Positions 37,422-48,161 of a stretch of DNA of 64,000 bases are shown in pieces. Positions within the stretch are counted from its first letter, which is position 1. Each line of letters begins with the position of its first letter. Below the pieces are notes generated by a model. It was not told the origin of the DNA. It saw only the letters and a program-made list of their open reading frames with translations, and ran no database searches. Source of the stretch: Adineta steineri (lineage: Eukaryota > Rotifera > Eurotatoria > Adinetida > Adinetidae). Where the stretch lies: NCBI GenBank assembly GCA_905250115.1, contig CAJNOI010000002.1, positions 1,391,678-1,455,677 of the forward strand, given 5' to 3'. The position numbers and the translations under genes are program-made.

Positions 37422-38465
37422 CTATGTATTCATAGTATTCGTATAGAGAGATTTATCAGTTTTGTTGAAAGGAATTGAAGGATATGAATGACGAGATACA
37501 GTATGATTATCTACTATTGAATTTATTTGATGATCATCATTAGCTTTAATTACAGGAACAATATTATGTATTGTTTTATTAGTTTGATAATATGGATATT
37601 TTGTTATAGGTTGTTCTTTACTAATTTCATGATCGTATTTTATATTATCATAATGATCATTTATATGACATATAACACAAATGGTCCATAAGCCAAGTAA
37701 AAGACAAAGACAACCAGATATTATTTCTGAAATAAGTACGGGTCTAAAAGATAAAGCAGTTCGTTTAATAATTTTAACACAACCACGTTGTTCATCTTGA
37801 TCAGCATAAATCATACGATACTTTTCTTCTCGATTACATTCAGCTGCTTGAGAATATTGTTTAATCCATGTTAAATCTTGTGTTGTACAACAATCATTAC
37901 TATTTTCAATTTTAATAAGTTCATCACGTGCTGATGTTTCTAGATTTAATTGAATTCTCTTATCTTTTTTTTACTCCTAATATATTTTCTACTCACTATT
38001 ATAAATAATAAAATCAACAAGTAATCGTTCAATATCAACAGGAAAATTTTCAACTATATTTTGAACAAATCCAAGCATAATAACACCAAGAACAATAAGA
38101 CCAATACCTAAAATAATATTTGATGTTATAGAAATGAGTAACATTTCCGTTCGACCATCAATAAGAACGGCAATAAATGCAAGTATCGATGATATACATA
38201 CAATAATACTTATTATAATAGTTATTGTAGGAAATGATTTATTAATTTTATTTGTTACATAGTCACGTTTTCGTTCACGATTTAATAAACTTGCATCACG
38301 TTGTAATCGATAGAGACTTAAAATAAAAGTAACTGAAGCTGATATAATTACTAAACAGCTAAGAGTATATAGAATGTAATTTATTGATGTTTGCTTCAAA
38401 AGTGTCATTGCTAATAGCAAGAATAGAATAAGAAACGCGCTAAATATATATTTAAGGAAACTCAT
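37422..38465 (-). CDS. Tetraspan membrane protein, tetraspanin-like
   Basis: Two exons (38465-37997 and 37939-37422) give 328 residues; the 57-nt intron uses GTGAGT and TCTAG, the only nearby acceptor keeping the frame. TM1 is SFLKYIFSAFLILFLLLAMT, TM2 YILYTLSCLVIISASVTFIL, TM3 SFPTITIIISIIVCISSILA, and a further hydrophobic stretch LISITSNIILGIGLIVLGVI precedes a large loop with DCC, AAEC and GCVKII cysteines. A final helix is ISEIISGCLCLLLGLWTICV, then a cytosolic tail rich in Asn, His and Lys. The CC pair followed by two cysteines recalls the tetraspanin large extracellular loop, but the canonical CCG is CCT and the helix count may be five. Function unknown; moderately sure of the family. 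Confidence 0.65.
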
Positions 38466-39519
38466 ATTGAAAAGTGAGCATAATATAAAGAAAAAGTAAT
38501 GAAATGTCCTTGGGCTATATTAAAAGTACGAAAAAAAAATATTCTTAGAATAATCCGAGTAATTATTATTGTCCTTTTGTGATTCAATATTATGATTGAA
38601 TGATCAATTAATTAATTATTTTTTCTTAATATATGATACAATATCATATCGTGTTTGTTATCAATCAATCAGCATTGTTGTGATATAGAAATACTTGGTA
38701 AATCACATGAGCGAATGTTATATTTAGAATAAACTTTGGTTTCTTTTGTTGAAAAGAAATAATAGTGAAAGAGAAAGAAGGGTTGAAAAAACTATTCATT
38801 AGAAAGAAGAACAGCAAAAATACGAGGATTTATTTCCGTTTCTCTTGAACAGCATCAGAAATAATATCAATGCGAAATTGTTACTCTTGTATTTAAAATT
38901 TTTATCTTAATATAATTATCAAATATTTGCATGCACATACAAATAATACTTGATTAAATAATAAAAAGAAAAGTCTTTAGTTCTTCTATGATTTGAGATA
39001 TTTGTTATCGATTTTTTCTTGCTTCCTTTCATGCTTGTCATTCAATTGATTGAAGTTCTAGTTGCTACAAAATAAGAAGATGACTTTCCCATGAACGATA
39101 AAACGACAACAGAGGAAACAGGACGCTAAAAAAAATTGGTAGACAGCGAGAAAATAAGAATGAAGAGAAGAAAAAAACGAATAGCAGAATGCTAGAATTA
39201 TCATAATAGTTGTTGCACACACACTCTCCTTCCTCGAATGGTGAACGTGCTTCGCGGATTTTCTTTTACAACTCGTCCGCTAGTAATGAACTCTGAATAT
39301 ATATATATATATTTGTTATAAGTTTTTTTTCTTCCTTCTCTATTTCTGTCTCTTTTTTTTTTCTTGCTTTCTATCCAAGTTTGACAAGAAAATGAAAGCG
39401 AACATTCTAGCTGTATCAACACTTATAGATTATTTTGTTCTTTTCCCATTATTATTTTCTTTTTTGTTAGATTTAACGTGGTACACTATATTTAATAAAT
39501 AACAAATAGTTAATTAAGA
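38466..39519. other. Divergent intergenic region
   Basis: Promoter-bearing interval, about 1 kb, between the tetraspan gene (-) and the MIT-domain gene (+). It contains (TA)n near 39297-39311 and T-rich pyrimidine tracts. No gene is supported. Confidence 0.5.
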
Positions 39520-39929
39520 ATGAGTAATAACACTGAAGGTATAGGAATATATGAAAATTTTATTTATCGTTATGATTTTCTTTTGCTTATATAGCAATGA
39601 CACCAATTAATGAAAATGTTTGCTTTACTTCTTGTACAAATCAAGATGATTTTGATAAATTAAAACAAGGATTAACATTACTTGAACAGGCTAAAGTTTA
39701 TGATCATAATCGAGATTATTATGCTGCTATACGTCATTATCGTGATGGTGTTGATTATTTAATGGATGAATTTATGTCACGTACATCTGCAAATGAGCAA
39801 TCAAAAGAATATCTTCGATTCAAATGTCATAAGATTTTAAATCGTGTTGATATATTGAAAAAATTAATTAGACAACAAGAACATGAAACTCTTCAAAAAG
39901 CTATGGATGCTGATGAACAAGAAAAATAA
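39520..39929 (+). CDS. Small MIT-domain protein
   Basis: Two exons (39520-39538 and 39595-39929) give 117 residues; the 56-nt intron splits the codon following MSNNTE. The protein is mostly one three-helix MIT domain, about residues 20-105: LKQGLTLLEQAKVYDHNRDY, YAAIRHYRDGVDYLM, KEYLRFKCHKILNRVDILKK, then LIRQQEHETLQKAM. MIT domains bind C-terminal helices of ESCRT-III subunits and occur in VPS4, spastin and related proteins. There is no ATPase here, so it could be an accessory ESCRT-III binder like LIP5-type or MITD1-type proteins, but no partner domain is visible. The next gene starts within 140 bp on the same strand. Confidence 0.8.
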
Positions 39930-40066
39930 CTGATTGATATACATATGTTTCCGTAGAAAAATTAAAATAAACTTTGTTTTGTCGTCTTGTGTTTCTGATT
40001 TGGGTTTGCTCAAGTTTTGTTTTTCTGAATTGTAGATATGAAATACATAAATTAGATTTTAATCGA

Positions 40067-40504
40067 ATGGATACAAATAATATATATGATTCATCTAATA
40101 AAATTGCATTATCATATCAATCATCAACATCAATTCTACCTTTGTCAACAACAGAAGAAAATGAATTTATTAATCGTAATCAATTTCGTTTAGCATTTGT
40201 ATTTAGTGGTTTATGGCTTTCATATTGTTGGTGGCTTTCAGAACGATATCGTTTTGATTTTGGTCGATATACAACAATCATACGTCTTCTATTTTGTGTT
40301 TTACATGTTTTAACTGTATGGAAATTCTTTCAATATATTATCAAACTTGCTTTTCGATTATATCGTTTAACTAGACGAATACGAGCTAATTTACCACGTC
40401 ATTTAACACTTATAGGATTATCTCTACTTTTATTTGCATTATTAACATTTGTTCTTAATTTCAAAGAATTTTTACGAGAAGCTTTTGCAATCGTCGATCA
40501 ATAA
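40067..40504 (+). CDS. Small three-helix membrane protein, unrecognised
   Basis: One exon, 145 residues from MDTNNIYDSSNK. An earlier TTG-started reading from 39974 is open but runs through a TTGTAG acceptor-like site at 40035, so I use the first in-frame ATG after that site. After a polar N-terminus come TM1 (FRLAFVFSGLWLSYCWWLS), TM2 (IIRLLFCVLHVLTVWKFFQY) and TM3 (LTLIGLSLLLFALLTFVLNF). Basic loops (KLAFRLYRLTRRIRANLPRH) separate TM2 and TM3. It ends AFAIVDQ. I do not recognise the family. The stop of the MIT gene is only 138 bp upstream on the same strand, and the acceptor-like site suggests shared transcription with trans-splicing. Confidence 0.68.
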   Translation: MDTNNIYDSSNKIALSYQSSTSILPLSTTEENEFINRNQFRLAFVFSGLWLSYCWWLSERYRFDFGRYTTIIRLLFCVLHVLTVWKFFQYIIKLAFRLYRLTRRIRANLPRHLTLIGLSLLLFALLTFVLNFKEFLREAFAIVDQ

Positions 40505-42629
40505 TTTATTATTATTTTTTTCTAAATCTATTTATTTATTTATATATTTTTGTCTTAAAAACAAAGTATTTTAAATTTTGTCATGTTGTTGTTTTTCTTT
40601 TATTGTTGTTGTTCTTGTTGATACTTACTGTTAAGCAACAACAAGTTAGATATTTTATTATCACAAAAATGATATATCATTTTTATATAGAATAGAAGAA
40701 AATAAAAAAAGAAATCTATTTTCAAGTCAATCTTAAGTATAGGGTAGGATCTTTCACATATGACAGTTAGATATGTAAGTACGTATTTGTCAAAAATGAT
40801 TAGTTCACAATTTGAAACAAAACATTTTTCGTATTTAAAGATAATAGATTAGAACACAGATAGTCTGATTTTGTATTTGTAAGTGAAAAATGATAATCAA
40901 TGAATTGAAGCTGTCATAGAGTATTATCAAGCTTAATTAGATTTGTCGATATTTTTTTTTATTAGCATATTATAAAGTATAATAATAGTAATGGATGGTA
41001 TAACAGTGGCGGATTTAGGCGGGGGTGGGGACGATCGCACCCATCGCCCCCCACCCCTCCAGAAAATTTTTTCGAATTTTTCCAGCAAAAATAGGTTCAC
41101 ACTACTTCGATTGGACTCAAAAAATAGTTTTTAGCCAAAATCCTAGATCCGCCACTGTGGTATAAATAAATTTATTTTCACCTTCGAATATATGTATAGA
41201 AACATTATTAGATGAATTTCGAATAAAGATTTGACTGCAATTCAATAAAATCTAATCACTTTCATTCATAGGAAAAGAAGAGTACTTTAATATATGAGAA
41301 TTCTATAGACAATATATTCAAAAAAGTCGTGAGTAGGAATTAATTGGCTGTTAGGAATAATACCATAAAAACTCTATGAAGAGATTGAAGGGTTTTCGAT
41401 ATTATAACAATCGTCAATATTTGTTCATGTATATTGCAGATTTCAATTCTATGTAGAAATCGATACATCTTTATTAGACTAATCATAGCAATGTAATTTA
41501 TTTATAATTAAATGAATCTCTTTGCCGATGATATATATTGTTTCAACTTCTGCGTGATTATTACTAACTTGTAATCATTTACGTTTGTAATTGAACATCT
41601 TATTTTATAATAATTGTTGATGTTGAAAAACAGATTTCATTGATATGGAAGAGAAAATATAGAATAAAATACAAGAAAAAAAGATAAAAACTTCTGTGTC
41701 AATTGCGTACGGAACAAATCTTTTCAACTCGACTAATGAATACAGAAGAGATACTTATATTTTTAATTGACATAAAATGTTATATATAATTTCCTTTTTT
41801 CTATGAAATATATAAAAATACCAATGGAATTGGAATATAAAACATGAAAAGTACGTAAGTTTGTGTAAAAAAATTCAATAATATCAACCAATGAAAATAA
41901 GAAATATGCAATTTGAGTTTTTCATATAGGAATATAATACTTTCTTGTAATTTGACATTCAAATACTCATCATATCGAGAGATATTTGACTTGTCAGTAG
42001 AAAATTTAAATGAGAAAAAAAAGAACTATCTTTATCTTGACGTATAGTTGTATTTATATCATTGTGGAATTTGTTTATATGAAGATGGTAATTCTTTCTA
42101 CTTAGGCATGGTTAATGTCTGCTTTTTTTATACCAACAGATATAGAATATTTATTGGTTAAAACATACTCAACCGTTCGACTGAAGAATTCTTTATATAT
42201 CTTTCTTTACCTTTTATTACTAAGTATTATTATAGTTTTATTTGTTTTTCTTATTCTTGTTAGAGTATTTATAGAACAAAACATCATTGCGCAAATTTTG
42301 AACAGATGTATTTGAGTAATATATATAGAAAGAGAGAGTTTAACAGATTATCAGAATAATTAATCTCCGTACTCTTCTCCGAACAATCGATTGTAGTGTT
42401 TGATTATATAAATTCTAACACAATTATAAAGAAAAAAAATGCAAATATGTTTGATGTTTGGTGTAATTTTCTTGCGAATGCCCTGATGAATATTTACGCA
42501 TGAAAACTTTTATTAAAGTTTATTACTTCCGAACTACTGCTTTATAATAAGCGATACACTTTTTTTATATGATAATAATAAGCAACTCTTGTCACTTTTA
42601 ATTTATTTCTAAGGAGTATATAATCAAGA
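40505..42629. other. Gene-poor stretch with a hAT MITE
   Basis: Begins as the 3' flank of the three-helix protein gene. The only structured feature found is the 154 bp MITE at 41004-41157. A 66-codon open frame at 42115-42315 is a chance hydrophobic frame without support. Confidence 0.45.
40996..41165. mobile_element. hAT-type MITE with 8-bp target duplication
   Basis: The element itself is 41004-41157 (154 bp). The left end is CAGTGGCGGATTTAGG and the right end, reversed, is CAGTGGCGGATCTAGG: 15 of 16 identical. It is bounded by perfect 8-bp duplications, TGGTATAA at 40996-41003 and 41158-41165. CAGTGGCGGA-type ends with 8-bp duplications are the hallmark of hAT-superfamily miniature elements. 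The interior is short, G/C-richer than surrounding DNA, with runs of G and C, and has no coding capacity. It must be mobilised by a hAT transposase encoded elsewhere. Confidence 0.9.
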
Positions 42630-42729
42630 NNNNNNNNNNNNNNNNNNNNNNNNNNNNNNNNNNNNNNNNNNNNNNNNNNNNNNNNNNNNNNNNNNNNNNN
42701 NNNNNNNNNNNNNNNNNNNNNNNNNNNNN
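42630..42729. other. Assembly gap (100 N)
   Basis: A run of 100 Ns, the conventional placeholder for a gap of unknown length. It ends exactly where the left arm of a palindrome begins. Confidence 0.98.
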
Positions 42730-43403
42730 GTTCTAAGAGTGCATTGACTATAGAATAGGTGAGGCATAAAGAATGGCCTCATTTTTGCATCATTAAATTT
42801 ACTTGGTTAAAAGAGATCAAAATATATCAAAAGTTGTATCCTACATAGCTCTACAATTAACGATAGACCGTGTTTTTTTTATTATTACACATTTTGTTTC
42901 GGAAATAGAAGAAACTTCAATATTTCGAAAACATTTTTCTAGTATACGACAAACTATTGTTTTTTTTTAATTTCATATTTTTAATACGTAGGCGAAGTTA
43001 GCACTATACTTGAGTAAAACGTGTCCGTAATATGAGTTATAGAAAACCTGATTACAGCATTGGATAGAACTCATCAAGATCTTCTTAGAACATCTGTCTA
43101 GACAACTGTGGAAAGATTTCACTTCAGTATGATGATAACTACATTTACATATTAAAAACATGAAATAAAAAGAAACAGTACGTTGTCATATACTAAAAAG
43201 ATATGTTCTCGAACCGTTAAAATTTCGTCAATTTCAGAAGAAAATGTGTAATAAAAAAAATGGAATCTATTATAAATTGTAGAGCTTTTCAGGGTACACC
43301 TTTTGGGATATTTTGATGTTTTTAATCAAGCAAAAGTTAATGATGAGAAAATGAGACCATTCTTTATGCCTCTCTCGTTCTATAGTGAATGCACTCTTAG
43401 TAC
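42730..43403. mobile_element. Foldback element, roughly 300-bp inverted arms
   Basis: Left arm is about 42730-43025, right arm about 43108-43403, with a central loop near 80 bp. Paired landmarks: GTTCTAAGAGTGCATT at the left edge against AATGCACTCTTAGTAC at the right; GGCATAAAGAATGG against CCATTCTTTATGCC; AGCTCTACAATT against AATTGTAGAGCT; ACACATTTT against AAAATGTGT. Paired positions keep a nearly constant sum, so there are few indels. I estimate about 75% identity between arms. No open frame of note is present. No target duplication can be assessed, because the left flank is unsequenced. Most likely a non-autonomous DNA transposon with long inverted repeats. Confidence 0.75.
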
Positions 43404-44676
43404 TTTGTACTAAACAGATTTTGATTATTTCTTCCTAATATAATAACAATCGGTGAGGACATTTAGTACAATCATGAAATAATGTCGGTAATTTCCTGTC
43501 ACTTAGATTACTGTCTAATAATTGCCCGTATTGAACAGTCATCATTTCAATAATTTCCTGTTTCCGAGATTACAGTTTAATATATACTAGCGCTAAATGG
43601 TCGTGATTTTGTTATATGAATAATATTTCAAGACTACTTCTCTGACTACTTTTAAATTATTGAATAAAATAATAATAACTAGTAAAAATAGATTTTAAAA
43701 TGATATGAAATATTAATCTAAGTCATTTAAAATTATCTTTCAATGAATTAAGTCTACGAAAGAAACTATAAATAACTAATTGTAAAACTATTCCAATATA
43801 AAATATGAATAAAAAAGAAAACGAGAAAAATAATGAGTGACATTCTGTTTTGCGGACTTATCAAATTAATGTCATTTAATTTATGATTTTCTCCAACGAC
43901 GAGAACATTATAAATAATAGAATTATTTAGTGATATAAAACGGTCAGATATTTTAAAATATAGCATTGTTCATTATATTTTTTAAAAGCAAGTAGGTCGT
44001 TTGAGAAAATTTTGATAGACGACACGAATATAGCGATGCCATTGAAAAATCTAAAAACGTATGTAATGGTTGATAATTATACCATTATCAGATGGTCAGA
44101 AGATACAGTTTACTAATATTTTCGAAAGAAATTATCAATATTTATTATCAGCACAGGCTACGTCTGGCGAATTTCTAGAGTTTTATTACGCAAATAAAAT
44201 CATGTAAATATGATTATTTATATAAGACATTTTATTAGTTGAATTGCGCTAGGATTGATAGTATGGCAAAATCTTTATTGATGTTTTTTTGACATGCGTT
44301 ACTAGATTTGAGTACAAGTTTCTTTTAATTTTTCTAGACATGTCCGTACTATTGACTGTCAAGAGATACTTTAAAATCTAACTTTAGTAATTAAGACATC
44401 ATTATATAGTAACTACTATATTTGAGAATGAAGAAATATCTATAGAATTTAAATTTCTTAGATATTCTTCTTAATTATTAATAATTTCATATTATCAATT
44501 AATTATATTAAGAAATTATTTGCGTCATAAAATATTGCATTTATCATCACTGTATTCTTTAAATCAAAAGATCTTTCAAAACCATTGTTTTGAATTTTCT
44601 AAAGAAATCGAATTCATTTAAGCGATTGATACATTACAGATATTTTATCATTTTCGACAATAACTAGAATATATAT
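43404..44676. other. Gene-free stretch between two repeat elements
   Basis: AT-rich sequence with a weak direct duplication: AATTTCCTGT followed by an AGATTAC core and TCTAAT/TTTAAT at 43490 and 43552, spacing 62 bp. No gene is seen. Confidence 0.4.
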
Positions 44677-45221
44677 GCAGGATGTCTCAAAAGTTCATAA
44701 GGAAAGTAGATTCTTTTAATTCCACTGTTTACTGATATGGACAAACTTAACAAATCTAGTTCACAATGATTGTTTATAACTGAAATATAAATATCAACCA
44801 TTTTTTTGTTACAGAAAAGAAACACTACCTAATAGTTCTTTGTTAATGCTTCAATGTCGGTATTTAGGTCGATCAGATCTTACGCTATCGTTTCCGTGCA
44901 TTTACTTCAATATGTTACTACAAAAAGAAGTCCAACGGCGTCAAGTCCAGTGATCAGGAAGCTTATGAAATCACTTTGTTTCCACACAATCACTGATGAA
45001 CTGAGAGGGGACAATCGATCATATGAGCTCTAGAATTGACACCATTAGGCTTCTTTCTGTAGTGACATATTGAAATAAATGCACGGAAACGATAACGTAA
45101 GATCTGATCGATCTAAACATCGAAATTAAAGGAGTAACAAAGAACTATTAGGTAATGCTTCTTTTTTGCAATAAAAAAATGATCGATTCTTATATTTCAG
45201 TTCAGAATAATAATTGTGAAC
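44677..45221. mobile_element. Inverted pair of mariner-like transposase relics
   Basis: On the minus strand 44953-44921 translates to SLDLTPLDFFL, the third catalytic-Asp block of mariner-type (D,D34D) transposases. Upstream in that frame, GNKVIS*AS* matches the usual G..I.W..R spacing with Trp and Arg turned to stops. On the plus strand 45033-45059 reads ELTPLGFFL. Each is followed by two stops, then HIEVNARKR or HIEINARKR. The two arms (44759-44953 and 45033-45221) are inverted copies with highly similar DNA. A terminal-repeat-like end, GCAGGATGTCTCAAAAGTTC, starts at 44677, about 250 bp past the left relic, as expected of a mariner 3' end. No functional product. Confidence 0.72.
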
Positions 45222-48161
45222 AGTATTTATGATTAATAAGAACTTCGCATTGATACCTATCACTGTAAAAGAATTTAATTTCCTCACAGACGTTTCGGAA
45301 ATCCCGTATATGGGTACTTCGATTTTTCTAGTTATTAACTTCGTAAAATGAAAAAAGAGTGTTATCAATTGAATTATTAATCAGTAAGTCGAATAGTCAT
45401 ATGTACTTAATGCAGTTAAGATAGCACGTATACATGATAATAAACGAGGCAAATACGACCTGTCATGATATTGTAAAAGTTCATACAATGATTCATGTAA
45501 ATAATATGCATAGTACTTTATCATATGGAAAGAGTACGTGACTGAGCATCCAACCAACATAAGTGTTGCATGATTCATAGTATAATTAAGATCTCATTCG
45601 CAGTAAACTTGTATGTTTTACATACTATATAATATTATTATTTGTTGTCAGTTTGAATCATAAACCATGATAGTTATTAGTATTGTTTTTTTGTCATTTT
45701 TCATTAATTTAAAATGAGACAGATTGTTTTTCTTATTTCTAGATACGATTAGCTATAATTCTAGATTTAATCTGATATTTCATAGGATTATAATAATTAA
45801 TATATGTTAAGCCAGACAATGCACCTCTTCGCTGTTCTTTTAGTGTTATATATGGTACAGACATGCTTTTGCACTGTAAACACTTTAAGTCATATATAAG
45901 AATAACATTAATCTATAAGGTAACAAGTTTTAGAATAAACTTTTTGACCCCATTGCTTCTTTTAATTAATAATCAGACTTCGTGTGAACATTCTTGAGGT
46001 TCGAAAGAATGGTGCATATTTCTTTAAGCATCAATAGAAAAAAATGATCTACGTAAAACTTGTAAATACTTTCTCATGAATATGATTTTGTAATATTAAG
46101 CAGATCAGATACAGTTTAATATTTGACTTCATTTTTTTTTTGTAAAATAATGAATAACATGAAACTTTGTCATATTCAATTAATACTTAAATAGAAATAC
46201 AAATAATGCATATTGCCTAAATAGATTTCTTTAACTAAACCGTAACTTCAAATAAAAACCAGAAGCCAATATTTGACATATTTTTTCTATCATTTGAAAT
46301 ATGTTTCCGCTTTTTGAAGTACTCCTTTCTTTAATAGTACATAAAAAGAAAAAGAATTTCGTAACGTAAAGATGTCAAATGCAAAAGATCATTAAGAAAA
46401 GAAAAGTATAGTTAATACAATTAATAAAAGATCTTATTGTTAATACCTTTATATTTATATGACTGAATAATTAACTTCTTAGATTAAAAATAATTTAGTC
46501 AAATGAACGGTTTATTTCAATCACCGATTAATATCCGTTTATAGAATAGTTTCATAAAAGAATAATGCTCAATGTATTATTTCGAGTATACAAATACGGA
46601 GTCGTATTGAAAAATGGGAAATGACATTTTATATTTAGAAAACTTTGTTTTTAGACAGGAGGAAAGTTATAATGACATGTTATTTAAAAAGAATCTTTCT
46701 ATATCATGTCTTATCCTATAAAAAAAGAATTTGATATTATTCTTTTATAATTATCATTAATATAATTTTTACACATGATAAAAGGGTTTTCTTTATTTTT
46801 TTATCAAAGATAAAATACTCATTGTAAATAAGAATGAATCAATGAATTCTATGTCCGGTAAAGGAAACAATAAGTAGGCGTCTATTTCATAAATATCATT
46901 AACGATTTATTTACATATAACTAGCATAGAAAAATGAATTGAGAATGATTAATAAGAGTATTCAACAAACATTTAATTATATTAAATATAAAGAAATTTA
47001 TTCGACCAGAAAATTTAAAAGTACTATTTACTAAAGTCTATTTTGATATGTTAAGTACAAAAAAATAAAATGTAGAGATGAGATTTTGATGGTGAATTTA
47101 TTTTATTTTTCGATTTGAAATAGATAAATTAAGAAAAGATAAAATGTTCTTTTAAACTAGACTAGGAACTTGTTGGTGTATGTTACGAGAAAAGAGCATT
47201 ACTGTAGTGCATTGAAAAGAGAAGAAGAAGAAAAAAAAGAAAAGAGAGAAAACCTATTATTGGAAAGAGTTCTTTTTTCTCTATTCTTTCTCTAGACGAA
47301 TGCTCATGTTTTCTAAAGAAGAGAAAAGCTTACTATATCTTCGTTAAACAATACTTAAATTCATTTCTGATCGGTATTTTTTCTTTGAGCCATTATAGAA
47401 AATAAATTTTTTATGATTCACGATATATATATATATTTATTTAATGATTACTTATTTCTTGTCATAGATTAATGCTTTCAAAGGTGAGAGAACTGAGCAG
47501 ATAAGTAGATATTTATGCACTAAAGAGATCATAGTTATTATATTTATGTGTCTATATGTATTCTAGTAGTTTGTCTATATTCTCCTAATATAATAAAGAT
47601 AACTCAAGTTTCTCTATTGAGTTATTGACATCGCTGAAGTAGTATTTCTAGAAGGAAAGAATAGTTAAAATCAATCATTCATATAGATAAGTAAATGTTC
47701 TCAATTTGTTTATTGATGATATTTTCATATATATCTCGAAAAAGAGAAAAACAATTGATCTAAAATTATTATTCTCTGTAGTAAACGAAAAAGTGATAAT
47801 GTATTCAGAAATAAAACTGTATAGATTTTTAATTATTTACCCACACAGCACGTACGATTGATTATCATATGAATAGTTCTTTTTGTATATACTATAATAA
47901 TTAATAAAAAGCGTTTTGCGTTGAATATACTAGAGTTCTTGCATTTCCTGTTTTTCCTCATACTCAGAATATTCTGTTTATCTCTCATAAAATTAGTTTA
48001 TCCATTTTGCTTACTGAATCGTTATGAATAAGGTTTTATTGCATTAGAGACGAGGAAAATAACATTTATCATTATCTTTAGGTAATCATTTATATTTATA
48101 AACCGAAGCTTAATAATTATAAGAAAATAACGCTTGTTTTTTTTTGTTCTTTTAGATAGAA
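45222..48161. other. Gene-poor stretch, 2.9 kb
   Basis: AT-rich DNA upstream of a GPCR gene, with a purine-rich run near 47215-47250 (GAAGAAGAAG-type) and TA repeats near 47424. A 65-codon minus-strand frame at 45381-45578 has mixed composition but no ATG context, domain or splice partner, and I do not call it a gene. Confidence 0.4.

Noticed and set aside
37939..37997. A 38-nt intron ending GATAAG in the tetraspan gene
   Set aside because: That acceptor breaks the frame; TCTAG at 37940 keeps it and gives a typical 57-nt intron.
42115..42315. 66-codon hydrophobic frame
   Set aside because: Ile/Leu/Phe composition typical of AT-rich noise; no splice partners or homology recognised.
45381..45578. 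65-codon minus-strand frame (MNHATLMLVG start)
   Set aside because: Less biased than noise but isolated, with no domain or transcription signals; near transposon relics. Kept below threshold.
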